A stretch of DNA of 64,000 nt. Source: VFMC01 sp040398525. GTDB lineage: Bacteria > Actinomycetota > Acidimicrobiia > Acidimicrobiales > Ilumatobacteraceae. Within the stretch, counting starts at the first letter, position 1. Every line of letters begins with the position of its first letter. Both the position numbers and the translations under genes were made by a program. Positions 6,840 to 15,267 of the stretch are shown here, piece after piece. The DNA lies in assembly GCA_040398525.1 (NCBI GenBank), contig JBBATY010000008.1, positions 1-64,000 of the forward strand, given 5' to 3'. The notes under the pieces were generated by a model. That model searched no databases. It was not told where the DNA came from and saw nothing but the letters and a program-made list of their open reading frames with translations.

Positions 6840-8096
6840 ATGTCGGGTTCCACCGCATCGAGCCGAGCTACACCCATCGAGCTGTTCACCGACAGTGGGC
6901 GGTGGGCCGACATCGACGCCTGGGAACAGGCGGCGCTCGAGCTGCACGAGCGTGGCGGCATCCACCGCGTCGAGGCGCCTGGCTACGCGCCCTTCTGGGC
7001 GGTCATCGACCACGCGGCCGTGCTCGACGTCGAACGGCGCGCGGCGGTGTTCCACAACGCCCCGCGCCCGGTGCTGAGCACGCTCGCCCAGGACGCGGCA
7101 CGGCGTCGCGAGCTGAAGGCGCTGATCCACATGGACGGCCACGAGCACTCGGCTCATCGGATGCTCACCGCCGACTGGTTCAAGCCGGCGAGCATCGGGC
7201 GCATGACGGCGCGCCTCGACGAGCTGAGCGGCCGTGCTGTGGAGCGCCTCGAGGCGCTGGGTGGCAGCTGCGACTGGGTGCCCGAGGTGGCGCTGCCGTA
7301 CCCGCTGCAGGTGATCCTCGAGGTGCTCGGCCTTCCCGAGTCCGACTACCCGCGGATGCTGCGCCTCACCCAGGAGCTGTTCGGTCAGGAGGATCCCGAC
7401 CTGCAGCGCGAGCCGCAGTCGCCAGAAGCTCGCGAGAAGGTGGTCGAGGACTTCTTCGCCTACTTCCGTGGCCTGGCCGCCGACCGTCGGGCACATCCCA
7501 CCGACGACCTCGCCACCTTGATCGCCAACGGTGTCGTCGACGGCCAGCCGATCGCCGAGCTGCCGATGCTCGGCTACTACATCATCGTGGCCACTGCTGG
7601 GCACGACACCACGTCGAGCGCGCTCGCGGGCGGGATGCACCTGCTGGCCACGCACCCCGAGTCGCTCGAGCGGCTACGGGCCGAGCCCGAACTGCTGCCC
7701 AACGCCGTCGAGGAGATGCTCCGTCGAACGGCGCCGGTGCGTCACTTCATGCGCACGGTGGCCGAGCCCACCGAGGTCGCTGGGCAGGAGCTCGGACCGG
7801 GCGAGCGCCTCTACCTGTCGTACAAGGCGGCCAACCTCGACCCGAAGGTGTTCGCCGACCCGCAGCGGTTCGACATCACCCGGGCCAACGCCTCGAAGCA
7901 GCTGTCGTTCGGCCACGGCGCGCACTTCTGCCTGGGCGCGCAGCTGGCGCGCAACGAGATGCGCTCGCTCTTCGGGGCGCTCGTCCCGAGGCTCGAGTCG
8001 GTGGAGTTGGCGGGCGTGGCGACGATGGCCCGCTCGACCTTCGTCGGCGGGCACAAGTCGGTGCCGATCAGCTACCGGCTCTCGCCGTCCATCTGA
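6840..8096 (+). CDS. Cytochrome P450 (1)
   Basis: This 418-residue soluble class I-type P450 starts at the ATG at 6840, preceded by GAGGAGGA. I-helix: AGHDTTSS at about 252-259, with the acid/threonine pair for O2 activation. K-helix: EEMLRR near 290. Heme loop: FGHGAHFCLGAQLAR with the ligand C364. It needs a ferredoxin and reductase, which are not adjacent. It is divergent from a TetR gene and followed by a CMD-family protein and an FAD monooxygenase, so it is probably part of an inducible catabolic set. Its last 25 bases overlap the convergent CMD gene. Substrate unknown. Confidence 0.93.
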   Translation: MSGSTASSRATPIELFTDSGRWADIDAWEQAALELHERGGIHRVEAPGYAPFWAVIDHAAVLDVERRAAVFHNAPRPVLSTLAQDAARRRELKALIHMDGHEHSAHRMLTADWFKPASIGRMTARLDELSGRAVERLEALGGSCDWVPEVALPYPLQVILEVLGLPESDYPRMLRLTQELFGQEDPDLQREPQSPEAREKVVEDFFAYFRGLAADRRAHPTDDLATLIANGVVDGQPIAELPMLGYYIIVATAGHDTTSSALAGGMHLLATHPESLERLRAEPELLPNAVEEMLRRTAPVRHFMRTVAEPTEVAGQELGPGERLYLSYKAANLDPKVFADPQRFDITRANASKQLSFGHGAHFCLGAQLARNEMRSLFGALVPRLESVELAGVATMARSTFVGGHKSVPISYRLSPSI

Positions 8097-8452
8097 TCCC
8101 ACACCTCGGCCAGGGTGCGCGACGCGCTCACCGCAACGGGCCAACCGGCGTAGTGGGCGACGTGGGTGATCATCGCCTCGAGGGTGTCGCGCGAGATGCC
8201 GAGGTTGCGTGCCCCACGGAAGTGGAGCCGTTGCTCGGACTCGCGGCCGGTCGCCACCAGCACGGCGCAGGTGATGAGCGAGCGCTGCGTGAGCTCGAGC
8301 GTCGGGTCCTGCCACACGTCGCCGAACAGATGGGCGACGGTGTGTCGGGCGAGGCTGCGGTGCACGGTCGGGGTCGGAGGCCCGCCGGCGAACAGCCGGG
8401 TGGCAAGCTCGCGCCCTGCGGTTACTCGCGGGTCGGGTTGGTCGGTGCTCAT
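8072..8452 (-). CDS. Carboxymuconolactone decarboxylase (CMD) family protein
   Basis: This is a 126-residue all-helical protein of the CMD fold. The typical block LELTQRSLITCAVLVATGRESEQRLHFRGA is followed by LGISRDTLEAMITHVAHYAGWP. That is the pattern of gamma-carboxymuconolactone decarboxylase rather than of AhpD, because no CxxC is present. I chose the ATG at 8452; an earlier ATG at 8482 is in frame but adds only a non-conserved tail. Gamma-CMD acts in the protocatechuate branch of aromatic degradation, which fits its position between a P450 and an FAD-dependent aromatic hydroxylase, but the exact substrate is not certain. Confidence 0.85.
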   Translation of the reverse strand: MSTDQPDPRVTAGRELATRLFAGGPPTPTVHRSLARHTVAHLFGDVWQDPTLELTQRSLITCAVLVATGRESEQRLHFRGARNLGISRDTLEAMITHVAHYAGWPVAVSASRTLAEVWDQMDGESR

Positions 8453-8495
8453 CGGGCCTCCTCGGGCGGCGGTTGTCGGCAAACTATTTGGGCAG

Positions 8496-8515
8496 ATGTC
8501 AATCTATATACGTCG
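8496..8515. promoter_or_regulatory. Shared regulatory motif between the CMD and FAD monooxygenase genes
   Basis: ATGTCAAT (8496-8503) is the reverse of the ATTGACAT core of the putative TetR operator at 6767-6789. It is followed by an AT-rich TCTATATACG that stands out in this GC-rich region and could hold a -10 element. It sits in the 88-base gap between two divergent genes. Confidence 0.45.
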
Positions 8516-8540
8516 GGAGCGGCGGTGTGAGGGGGCAGTG

Positions 8541-9746
8541 ATGCGGGTTGCGATCGCAGGAGGTGGCGTCGGTGGCCTCGGGTTGGCGCTCGCCGCTGCT
8601 CGTGCCGGCCACGAGGTGGTGGTGTGCGAACGCGCCCCGCAGATCAGCGAGGCGGGTGCGGGGATCCAGGTGAGCCCGAACGCAGCTCGCGTCCTCGATC
8701 AGTGGGGGCTGCGACGCGAGCTCGAGCAGATCGCCGTGCACCCGACGCGCATCGTCATCAGGCGTTGGAGCGACGACAGCGAGCTGCGCTCGATCACCCT
8801 CGGCGACGCATGCGCACAGCGATTCGGCCATCGCTACGCCAACGTGCACCGACACGACCTGGTGGGTCTGCTCGCCGATGCGCTGGCCGCGCAGCCCCGT
8901 GTCTCGGTGCGCCTGGGGCAGGTGGTCGCCGGTGTCGAGCGTGGCGGGCCGGGCTCGACACCGGCGCTGCTGCTGGCGGGCGGTGGTGCGGTCGAGGCCG
9001 ATGTGGTGGTGGGTGCCGACGGCATCCACTCGGTGGTGCGCAGCGCACTGTTCGGCGCGACGCCCTCGCGGTTCAGTGGCGCCGTCGCCTACCGGGCGCT
9101 CGTGCCGCGCGAGCGGGTGGCGCACCTGCCCATGGAGGTCACCAATCGGCTCGGGCCCGACCGGCACGTCGTCACCTACGTGGTGGGCGCCCGCGGGCAG
9201 TGGCTGAACCTGGTGTGTGTCGTGCCCGAGAGCTCGTGGGACCTCGAGTCGTGGACCGAGGAAGGCTCGGTCGACGCCCTGCGTGCCGAGTTCGACGGTT
9301 GGTCACCCGAGTTGCACGCCGTGCTCGGGCACGTCGACGCGCCCGTGCACCGCTGGGCCCTGCACGACCGGCCACCGCTCGAACGCTGGAGCGACGGAGC
9401 AGCCACCCTGCTCGGCGACGCGTGCCACCCGATGCTGCCCTTCATGGCCCAGGGCGCCTGTCAGGCGATCGAGGATGCCGCGGCGCTGGTGGCCTGCCTC
9501 GACAGGGTCGCCTCGGCGCCGACGTGGGAGGCGGTCGCCGGCACGCTGCGTCGGTACGAGGCGGCCCGCATGGCACGAACGTCGATGGTGCAACGCCTGT
9601 CGTGGCGCAACCGCGACCTCTACCACCTGCCCGACGGCGCCGAACAGGCGCAACGCGACCACGGCTACCGCGAAGCGGGCGACGATCTCGGTGCGTTCGA
9701 CTGGCTCTACGGCCACGAGGTCGATGTGGACCGAGCCTCGACGTGA
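8541..9746 (+). CDS. FAD-dependent aromatic-ring monooxygenase (salicylate hydroxylase-like)
   Basis: The 401-residue flavoprotein has an N-terminal dinucleotide fold (AIAGGGVGGLGLALAAARAG). The middle VVVGADGIHSVVR contains the DG motif, and GDACHPMLPFMAQGACQAI near residue 292 is the GD motif that contacts the FAD ribityl chain. This is the class A hydroxylase layout (salicylate or 3-hydroxybenzoate hydroxylase type), using NAD(P)H and O2. ATG 8541 is preferred; a GTG lies one codon earlier. It follows a divergent CMD gene and shares a possible operator with the P450 promoter. The aromatic substrate is not determinable. Confidence 0.92.
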   Translation: MRVAIAGGGVGGLGLALAAARAGHEVVVCERAPQISEAGAGIQVSPNAARVLDQWGLRRELEQIAVHPTRIVIRRWSDDSELRSITLGDACAQRFGHRYANVHRHDLVGLLADALAAQPRVSVRLGQVVAGVERGGPGSTPALLLAGGGAVEADVVVGADGIHSVVRSALFGATPSRFSGAVAYRALVPRERVAHLPMEVTNRLGPDRHVVTYVVGARGQWLNLVCVVPESSWDLESWTEEGSVDALRAEFDGWSPELHAVLGHVDAPVHRWALHDRPPLERWSDGAATLLGDACHPMLPFMAQGACQAIEDAAALVACLDRVASAPTWEAVAGTLRRYEAARMARTSMVQRLSWRNRDLYHLPDGAEQAQRDHGYREAGDDLGAFDWLYGHEVDVDRAST

Positions 9747-9764
9747 AGGACCTATTGTTGACAA

Positions 9765-11447
9765 ATGGCCATGAATGACTCCGTGCCGACTGCCCCGCTG
9801 CAGTGGGCCCCGCCAGCGCCGGGGCAGTGGAACCTCGATCGATCGCATGTCAACCGGCCGGCGACCCCGATCAACCAGCACATCCAGTCGACGTGCACGG
9901 CGGCCGGCACCCGCCGCGGGTTCGCCGAGATCGGGGCCCCGCTCGACGCCGTCGACTTCCAGTTCGTCAACGGGCTGACCTACTCGCGGATCCGCCCGCT
10001 CATCGCCCCGGACAAGGCAGCCACCCGAGTGCCGCCGCTGCCACTGCTCAAGCTGGCGGTGCGCGTGCACCCGGGGATGCGCCGCCGCGCCGCCACAGCG
10101 GCCAAGGCGATGGCCGAGCGGCCGTGGCGGGCCGTGCTCGCCGACTGGCTGCGGCCCGGTGGGCAGCGCGAGCAGTTGGAGCAGGCCAACCTCGCCATCC
10201 AGGACGTCGATCTCGCTGCACTGTCCGACACCGAGGTGGTGGCCCACGTCCACACCGTCGTCGACCACGCGAAGACGATGTGGCAGGAGCACTTCCGGCT
10301 GCACATCTACGACCTCGGCCCGATCGGCATGCTGCTCGACGCTGCAGCCGGATGGGGCCTCGACGCCAAAGAGGTGGTGCCCCTCCTCGAGGGTGCATCA
10401 CCCTCTACCTCGCAGGCCGAGAGGGCGCTGCGTCGCGTGCGCGAGGCCGTCGAGGCCGCCGGAGCCAGCCCGACCACCCTCGACGAGTTGCGTGCCGTGT
10501 CGCCCGAGGTCGCTGCCGATGTCGACTCGTTCCTGCGCCTGCGCGGGCACCTGGTCGTGTCGCGCTACGACATCGACGGGCTCACCCTCGCCGAGGCGCC
10601 CGACGTGCTGCTGAACACGATCCTGGCGGCGCGCGACGACCGCGAGCGGGCTGCCGCTGCTGCCACTGCCCTGGCCGCCCGGACGGCCGCAGCGAGGGAG
10701 CGGGTCCCGGCCGACGCCCGCCCACGGTTCGACGAACTGCTCGGCGAGGCCCGAGCCTCGATGGACCTGCGCGACGACAACGGCCCGCACACCGTCGAGT
10801 GGCCGCTCGGTCTGCTGCGCCTCGGGCTGCTCGAGCTCGGCCGACGGATGGTTGCTGCTGGCCGCGCGCACCGCGCCGAGCACGCCCTCGAGCTGGCCGT
10901 CGACGAGATCGACGCGGCGTTGAACGGCAGCGGTCCGTCGGCCGACGCGCTGGCGGCACGCCAGCAGTGGCGGGCCACGGTCGACATCGACGACGCACCG
11001 CGCCGGCTCGGCGTCCTCGAGCCGCCCCCGCCGCTCGAGGTGCTGCCCGGCCCGCTGGCCCAGATCGTCGGCATGGTGCAGAAGGTCATGGCCGAGGCAG
11101 GCCTCGACGGCGAGGTGACGACGTCCGGGCTCGCCGGCGTGGGCGTGGGCGAGCAGACCTATCGGGGGACGGCACGCATCGCGAGCAACCCTGAGCAGGC
11201 GCTCGAGCAGCTCGCCCCTGGTGAGGTGCTGGTGGTGCCGTGCACCACACCGGCATTCAACATGGTGCTCGCCATGGCCGGCGCAGTGGTCACCGCCGAG
11301 GGCGGTGCGCTCAGCCACGCTGCAGTGCTCGCCCGCGAGCTCGGCATCCCCGCCGTGATCGGTGCGCCCCGCGCGCTGCACGACATCCCCGACGGGGCCA
11401 CCGTCGAGGTCGACCCGGTCGCAGGAGTGGTGCGCGTCGTCGGCTGA
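9765..11447 (+). CDS. PEP-utilising enzyme with phosphohistidine swivel domain, lacking ATP-grasp
   Basis: The C-terminal 80-90 residues of this 560-residue protein form the swivelling phosphohistidine domain: VVTAEGGALSHAAVLAREL with the phospho-acceptor H518, then GIPAVIGA. The first 450 residues are mostly helical and resemble the linker region of rifampin-phosphotransferase and PEP-synthase-like proteins. The N-terminal ATP-grasp domain that would phosphorylate the His is absent. It must therefore work with a separate ATP-grasp subunit, as phenylphosphate synthase does, or have lost activity. It follows the FAD monooxygenase by 18 bases, so it probably belongs to the same operon. It runs to within one base of an assembly gap; the stop codon is present. 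Confidence 0.8.
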   Translation: MAMNDSVPTAPLQWAPPAPGQWNLDRSHVNRPATPINQHIQSTCTAAGTRRGFAEIGAPLDAVDFQFVNGLTYSRIRPLIAPDKAATRVPPLPLLKLAVRVHPGMRRRAATAAKAMAERPWRAVLADWLRPGGQREQLEQANLAIQDVDLAALSDTEVVAHVHTVVDHAKTMWQEHFRLHIYDLGPIGMLLDAAAGWGLDAKEVVPLLEGASPSTSQAERALRRVREAVEAAGASPTTLDELRAVSPEVAADVDSFLRLRGHLVVSRYDIDGLTLAEAPDVLLNTILAARDDRERAAAAATALAARTAAARERVPADARPRFDELLGEARASMDLRDDNGPHTVEWPLGLLRLGLLELGRRMVAAGRAHRAEHALELAVDEIDAALNGSGPSADALAARQQWRATVDIDDAPRRLGVLEPPPPLEVLPGPLAQIVGMVQKVMAEAGLDGEVTTSGLAGVGVGEQTYRGTARIASNPEQALEQLAPGEVLVVPCTTPAFNMVLAMAGAVVTAEGGALSHAAVLARELGIPAVIGAPRALHDIPDGATVEVDPVAGVVRVVG

Positions 11448-11448
11448 C

Positions 11449-11548
11449 NNNNNNNNNNNNNNNNNNNNNNNNNNNNNNNNNNNNNNNNNNNNNNNNNNNN
11501 NNNNNNNNNNNNNNNNNNNNNNNNNNNNNNNNNNNNNNNNNNNNNNNN
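11449..11548. other. Assembly gap (100 N)
   Basis: Exactly 100 N between the end of the PEP-utilising gene and the 3' part of the convergent GrdB-like gene. The true length is unknown; the C-terminus of the GrdB-like protein is inside it. Confidence 0.99.
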
Positions 11549-12370
11549 GGCGAGGGTCCGGTCGAAGGCCTTGCGCAGGCCGTTGGCCTCGTCGACGCAC
11601 GCCGGCAGCGACGGGTCGTAGCGAGGTGGCAGCGCGCAGGCTGCGGGTGACTCGTCGGACTCGACCACCTCGGGGTGATCGACGAGCACGGGGCCACTGG
11701 GCGCATCGAGCAGGGCGAAGGCCCGCGCCAGGACGTCGGACTGGAACTCCGCGTCGTTCGGCTTGCCGAGCGGGCGGCCCAGCGGGAACTCGCAGTGCAG
11801 CGCCCGCGGTGGGGCGACCTTCTCGGCCATCGGGCGGATCGACGACAGGACGACGGTGGCGATGCCGGCGGCCTCGAGGACATGGGCGAGCACACTCACG
11901 GTGCGCGTGCACAGCGGTCAAACGGGTGTGAGCAGCGCGACGTCGACGCCGTCGGCGCGCAGCACGGCGGCAGCCGCCGGGCCGCTGTCGAGGCGGATCG
12001 TGGCGACGTCGTCGGGCTGGTTGCCGGCGAACGACACGTGGCGCTCGGCGACCGAACCGATGACGCCGCGAGCGGCAAGCTCCTCCAAGCGATCGATGGG
12101 GTAGACGACGTTCAGATCGAGGGCGATGCCCGTGTGGTCGAAGTTGGGGCTCCAGTGGCCGAGCACCAGGTCGCGCCGATCCCGATCGATCAGCCGGAAG
12201 CTCGTGTCGCCGGCACCGAAGGCCTCGTCGCCCGTCGCATAGAGCGCAGCCGAGGTGACGATCGCGACCTTCGACTCGGCGAGCGGCTTGGGCGTCACCC
12301 ATGCCGGGTCGGGGAACGTCGGCGCGGGAAGCCCACCGGCGTACTGGCGCATCATCTGGTCACCGTTCAT
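11549..12370 (-). CDS. GrdB/PrdB-like reductase subunit, probable selenoprotein (in-frame TGA = U151), 3' cut by gap
   Basis: Reading from the ATG at 12370 through the TGA at 11918-11920 gives 274 visible residues. The N-terminal part (FRLIDRDRRD, FDHTGIALDLNVVYPIDRL, RGVIGSVAERHVSFAG) and the active-site strand DGVDVALLTPV-U151-PLC154-TRTV match the glycine/sarcosine/betaine/proline reductase selenoprotein B family. In that family a Sec three residues before a Cys attacks the substrate amine adduct. The sequence after the TGA (EAAGIATVVLSS) continues the same fold in the same frame. The TGA is therefore best read as selenocysteine. In aerobic bacteria these stand-alone B-type proteins have unknown substrates. 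The gene lies 30 bases after the HpcH/HpaI aldolase gene on the same strand. Confidence 0.82.
11890..11906 (-). promoter_or_regulatory. Candidate bSECIS hairpin of the GrdB-like selenoprotein
   Basis: Eleven bases 3' of the UGA on the minus strand, GCGCAC pairs with GTGTGC (one G-U pair) around the loop CGTGA. The loop begins 17 nt after the UGA and has a G at its second position, within the range described for bacterial SECIS elements. A short stem only; suggestive rather than decisive. Confidence 0.4.
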
Positions 12371-12400
12371 GCGGCGACCCTAGCCAGCCGTGGCCCCCGG

Positions 12401-13141
12401 TCAGGGCAGACGAGCTGCAGCCACCGAGGCCGTCGTCGCCGGGCCGTCGACCCAGGGCACCACGAGGTCGTAGCCATCGGCCGCGCACTGCGCGGCGTAC
12501 GCGGTGCTGACGGCGAAGATGCCGCAACGCTTGCCGGCTGCGTGGGCGGTGCCGCGGATCGTTGCGAAGGCGGCCACCATCGGGGCCTCGGTGCGGTCCT
12601 GGCCGACACCCTGTCCGAGCGCCAGGCCGAGGTCGCTCGGGCCGATGAACACCCCGTCGACGCCATCGGCGGCGACGATCGCCTCGACGTCGGCCAGGCC
12701 GGCGGCGCTCTCGATCATCGGCAGCACCACCACGTCGGCGGCGTTCGCGAACGGGTCGCCGTCGGCCACTCGGAACACGCCGTACGAGCGCGCCCCGTCC
12801 GGGGCGTAGCGCACCGACCGCACGATCCGCTCGGCCTCGGCCGCCGAGTCGCACATCGCCACGATCAGGCCGCGCACGCCCGCATCGAGCAGCCAGCCGA
12901 TGCGGTCGGGGTCGGCCGAGGGGATCCGGGCCAGCACGTCGACGGGCCAGCGGCCCAGCGTGCGGATGGCGTCGAGCACCGACCGCTCGTCGAACGAGCC
13001 GTGCTGGACATCGAGCACGATCGCGTCGAAGTTGCCGCTGGCGGCGGCTGTGTCGAGCAGCTGTGGCTCGGGCATCGTGGCCCAGGCGAGGCGCGCCGCC
13101 CGCCCCTCGGTCCATCTGGCTCGCACACGGCTGCTCGTCAC
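12401..13141 (-). CDS. HpcH/HpaI aldolase / citrate lyase-family protein
   Basis: The 246-residue TIM-barrel protein starts at GTG 13141. Family blocks: FDAIVLDVQHGSFD after strand 2, GVRGLIVAMCDSAAEAERIV, VVLPMIESAAGL with the metal-binding Glu, and GVFIGPSDLGLALG with the metal-binding Asp. These enzymes perform metal-dependent pyruvate or glyoxylate aldol cleavage (2-keto-3-deoxy acids, 4-hydroxy-2-oxoheptanedioate). It is upstream of, and probably co-transcribed with, the GrdB-like gene; whether the two share a pathway is not clear. Confidence 0.88.
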   Translation of the reverse strand: MTSSRVRARWTEGRAARLAWATMPEPQLLDTAAASGNFDAIVLDVQHGSFDERSVLDAIRTLGRWPVDVLARIPSADPDRIGWLLDAGVRGLIVAMCDSAAEAERIVRSVRYAPDGARSYGVFRVADGDPFANAADVVVLPMIESAAGLADVEAIVAADGVDGVFIGPSDLGLALGQGVGQDRTEAPMVAAFATIRGTAHAAGKRCGIFAVSTAYAAQCAADGYDLVVPWVDGPATTASVAAARLP

Positions 13142-13237
13142 GGTGATGCTCCTCGTCGTCGCGCGGACGGTCGAGCGTAGCGTTCACCCTCGAGGAGTGA
13201 TCCGTGGCCGCAGGGTGCTCCGTACGATCCGCGCCCG

Positions 13238-13930
13238 ATGCAGTCGCGCCCGATGCGAACCACGATCGAAGGAGCGGCGCTCGTCGGCTTCGTGTGCGTG
13301 CTCACCCTGGCGACGGCCCGCCTGCTCATCCGCAGGGCACCGTCGCCGTCGAGCACCGCCGAGGTCCTCGCCGACTGGTACGGCGACTCGGGCAACCAGC
13401 GCGCGATGGTCGTGGCGCTGAACCTCAGCGTCGTGGCTGCGATCGCCTTCCTGTGGTTCATCGCCGTGGTGCGTCGGCGGGTCGGCGAGCGCGAGAACCG
13501 GTTCTTCGGCACGGTGTTCCTGGCGAGTGCGGCACTGCTGTGCGTCGCCTGGGTGGTGGCGTCGTGCCTCTACACGGCGCCGGCGCTGAGCGGGTACCTG
13601 TACGGCGTGCTGCCCGAGCGGAGCGACATCGCGATGTGGCAGGCCGCCGGCATCGCCGCCGACTCGGTGGTGGGCGCTCGCTTCGAGGCGGTGCTGATCA
13701 TGTCGACCACGACGGTCGCTCGTCTGTCGGGGGCATTCGACCGACCGCTCGTGGTCGTCGGCTACGTGCTGGCGGCCGGGATGATGGTGGCCCCACTGCC
13801 GAACGACGTGGTCGTCTGGATCTTTCCCGCATGGGTGGCGGTCGTGAGCGCCATGTTGCTGGTCCGCCGTCATCGCCTGGCCGGGGTCGGCACCGCGTCG
13901 GCGAGCACGGGCGGCCCGGCATTGCCGTGA
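13238..13930 (+). CDS. Uncharacterised integral membrane protein (about 230 aa)
   Basis: I do not recognise a named family. The protein has five or six hydrophobic helices: about 10-27, 60-78, 90-110, 120-140, 165-190 and 195-212. A soluble segment STAEVLADWYGD lies between helices 1 and 2. Its pattern resembles small four- to six-helix actinobacterial membrane proteins (DUF4386-like). The ATG at 13253 is an equally good start. It is followed after 63 bases by the second P450; its stop codon overlaps an inverted repeat that may control that gene. Confidence 0.65.
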   Translation: MQSRPMRTTIEGAALVGFVCVLTLATARLLIRRAPSPSSTAEVLADWYGDSGNQRAMVVALNLSVVAAIAFLWFIAVVRRRVGERENRFFGTVFLASAALLCVAWVVASCLYTAPALSGYLYGVLPERSDIAMWQAAGIAADSVVGARFEAVLIMSTTTVARLSGAFDRPLVVVGYVLAAGMMVAPLPNDVVVWIFPAWVAVVSAMLLVRRHRLAGVGTASASTGGPALP

Positions 13931-13970
13931 GACATCCAGCCCGGTACTGTCTCACGGGTACCGCAGTGAG
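13927..13970. promoter_or_regulatory. Overlapping inverted repeats in front of P450 (2)
   Basis: Three perfect pairs interlock: GTGAGAC/GTCTCAC (13927-13933, 13949-13955), CGGTAC/GTACCG (13942-13947, 13958-13963) and CTCAC/GTGAG (13951-13955, 13966-13970). They lie 24-67 bases upstream of the P450 start. The arrangement suggests alternative hairpins or a repressor site; the regulator is not adjacent. Confidence 0.45.
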
Positions 13971-13993
13971 GGACGACCGAAGGGGCTGGCGAC

Positions 13994-15208
13994 ATGGGTG
14001 ATCCGGTGACGGACTGGGCGACCGACTACGACATCTTCGACACGGGGTACGTCGCGGACCCGTTCGGCATCTGGGACCAGCTCCGCCAGGAGTGCCCGAT
14101 CGCCCACACCGACCGGTGGGGTGGCTCGTGGCTGCCCACCACCTACGCCGACGTCACGGCGATCGCACGCGATGTCGAGCACTTCAGCTCGCGCAGCGTC
14201 AGCGTCGTGCCGCCCGCCAGCCCGGAGGAGCTGGCCAAGAGCGGTGGCGCAACGCTTGCGGCCGGAGTGCCGCCGATCAGCAGCGACCCGCCGGTGCACA
14301 CGTGGAGCCGCCGGCTGATCCTGCCCTGGTTCTCGAACAACCGGGTGGCCGAGTACGAGGTGTACACGCGCGAGCTGTGCCGCCGGCTGGTGAACGGCTT
14401 CATCGAGCAGGGCCGGGCCGACGCTGCAGCCGACTACGCCCAGCAGATCCCCGTGCGCATCATCGGCCTGATCCTGGGCGTGCCCGAGAGCATGAGCGAC
14501 ACGTTCACCGGCTGGGTGCGCGACCTGCTCGAGTTCGCCTACGACGAGGAGCGTCGCGCGAAGGCACGCAACGAACTGGTCCCGTACTTCTTCAACCTGA
14601 TGGCCGAGCGGCGCGCCAACCCCGGCGACGACCTGATCAGCGAGCTGCTCCAGGCCGAGGTCGACGGCCAGCCGGTGCCCGACGCCCACATCCTCGGCAC
14701 CGTGGCACTCACCCTGATCGCGGGCGTCGACACGACGTGGTCGGCCATCGGCTCGGCCCTCTGGCACCTCGCCACCCATCCGGACGACCGCCGTCGCCTG
14801 GTGGCCGAGCCCGAGCTGATGCCGGTCGCGATCGAAGAGCTGCTGCGTGCCTACTCGCCGGTGACGATGGCCCGCATCGTCACCGAGGACCTCGAGTACA
14901 ACGGCTGCCCGATGCACGCCGGCGACCGGGTGCTCATGAACTTCCCGGCTGCGAATCGCGACCCGTCGGTGTTCCCCGACGCCGACACGGTGGTGCTCGA
15001 CCGCGAGATCAACCGCCATGTCGCCTTCGGTGCCGGCATCCACCGCTGCGCCGGGTCGAACCTCGCCCGGATGGAGCTGCGCGTCGCGGTGGAGGAGTGG
15101 CTCGCCCGGATCCCCGAGTTCGAGCTCGATCCGGAGGGCCAGGTCACCTGGGCAGGCGGTCAGGTGCGCGGGCCGCGCAACGCCCCGGTCGTCTTCGCCA
15201 ACCGCTGA
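13994..15208 (+). CDS. Cytochrome P450 (2)
   Basis: This 404-residue P450 has the I-helix AGVDTTWSAIGS near 243-249 and the K-helix EELLRAYSPV. The heme loop FGAGIHRCAGSNLARMELR has the ligand C352. It belongs to a different subfamily from the P450 at 6840, with little resemblance outside these motifs. N-terminal YVADPFGIWDQLRQECPIAHTDRWGG is typical of actinobacterial steroid, terpenoid and fatty-acid P450s. It is followed after 59 bases by an SRPBCC protein. Redox partners are not nearby and the substrate is unknown. Confidence 0.93.
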   Translation: MGDPVTDWATDYDIFDTGYVADPFGIWDQLRQECPIAHTDRWGGSWLPTTYADVTAIARDVEHFSSRSVSVVPPASPEELAKSGGATLAAGVPPISSDPPVHTWSRRLILPWFSNNRVAEYEVYTRELCRRLVNGFIEQGRADAAADYAQQIPVRIIGLILGVPESMSDTFTGWVRDLLEFAYDEERRAKARNELVPYFFNLMAERRANPGDDLISELLQAEVDGQPVPDAHILGTVALTLIAGVDTTWSAIGSALWHLATHPDDRRRLVAEPELMPVAIEELLRAYSPVTMARIVTEDLEYNGCPMHAGDRVLMNFPAANRDPSVFPDADTVVLDREINRHVAFGAGIHRCAGSNLARMELRVAVEEWLARIPEFELDPEGQVTWAGGQVRGPRNAPVVFANR

Positions 15209-15267
15209 CCGTTCCGTCGAACCGCCGATCGTGGAATGAAGCCGGCCCGCTGTCGGTTGACCATGCC

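Noticed and set aside
11240..11931. Plus-strand frames running through the gap at 11449
   Set aside because: They lack family features and are antisense or out-of-frame to the PEP-utilising and GrdB-like genes; N runs simply keep any frame open.
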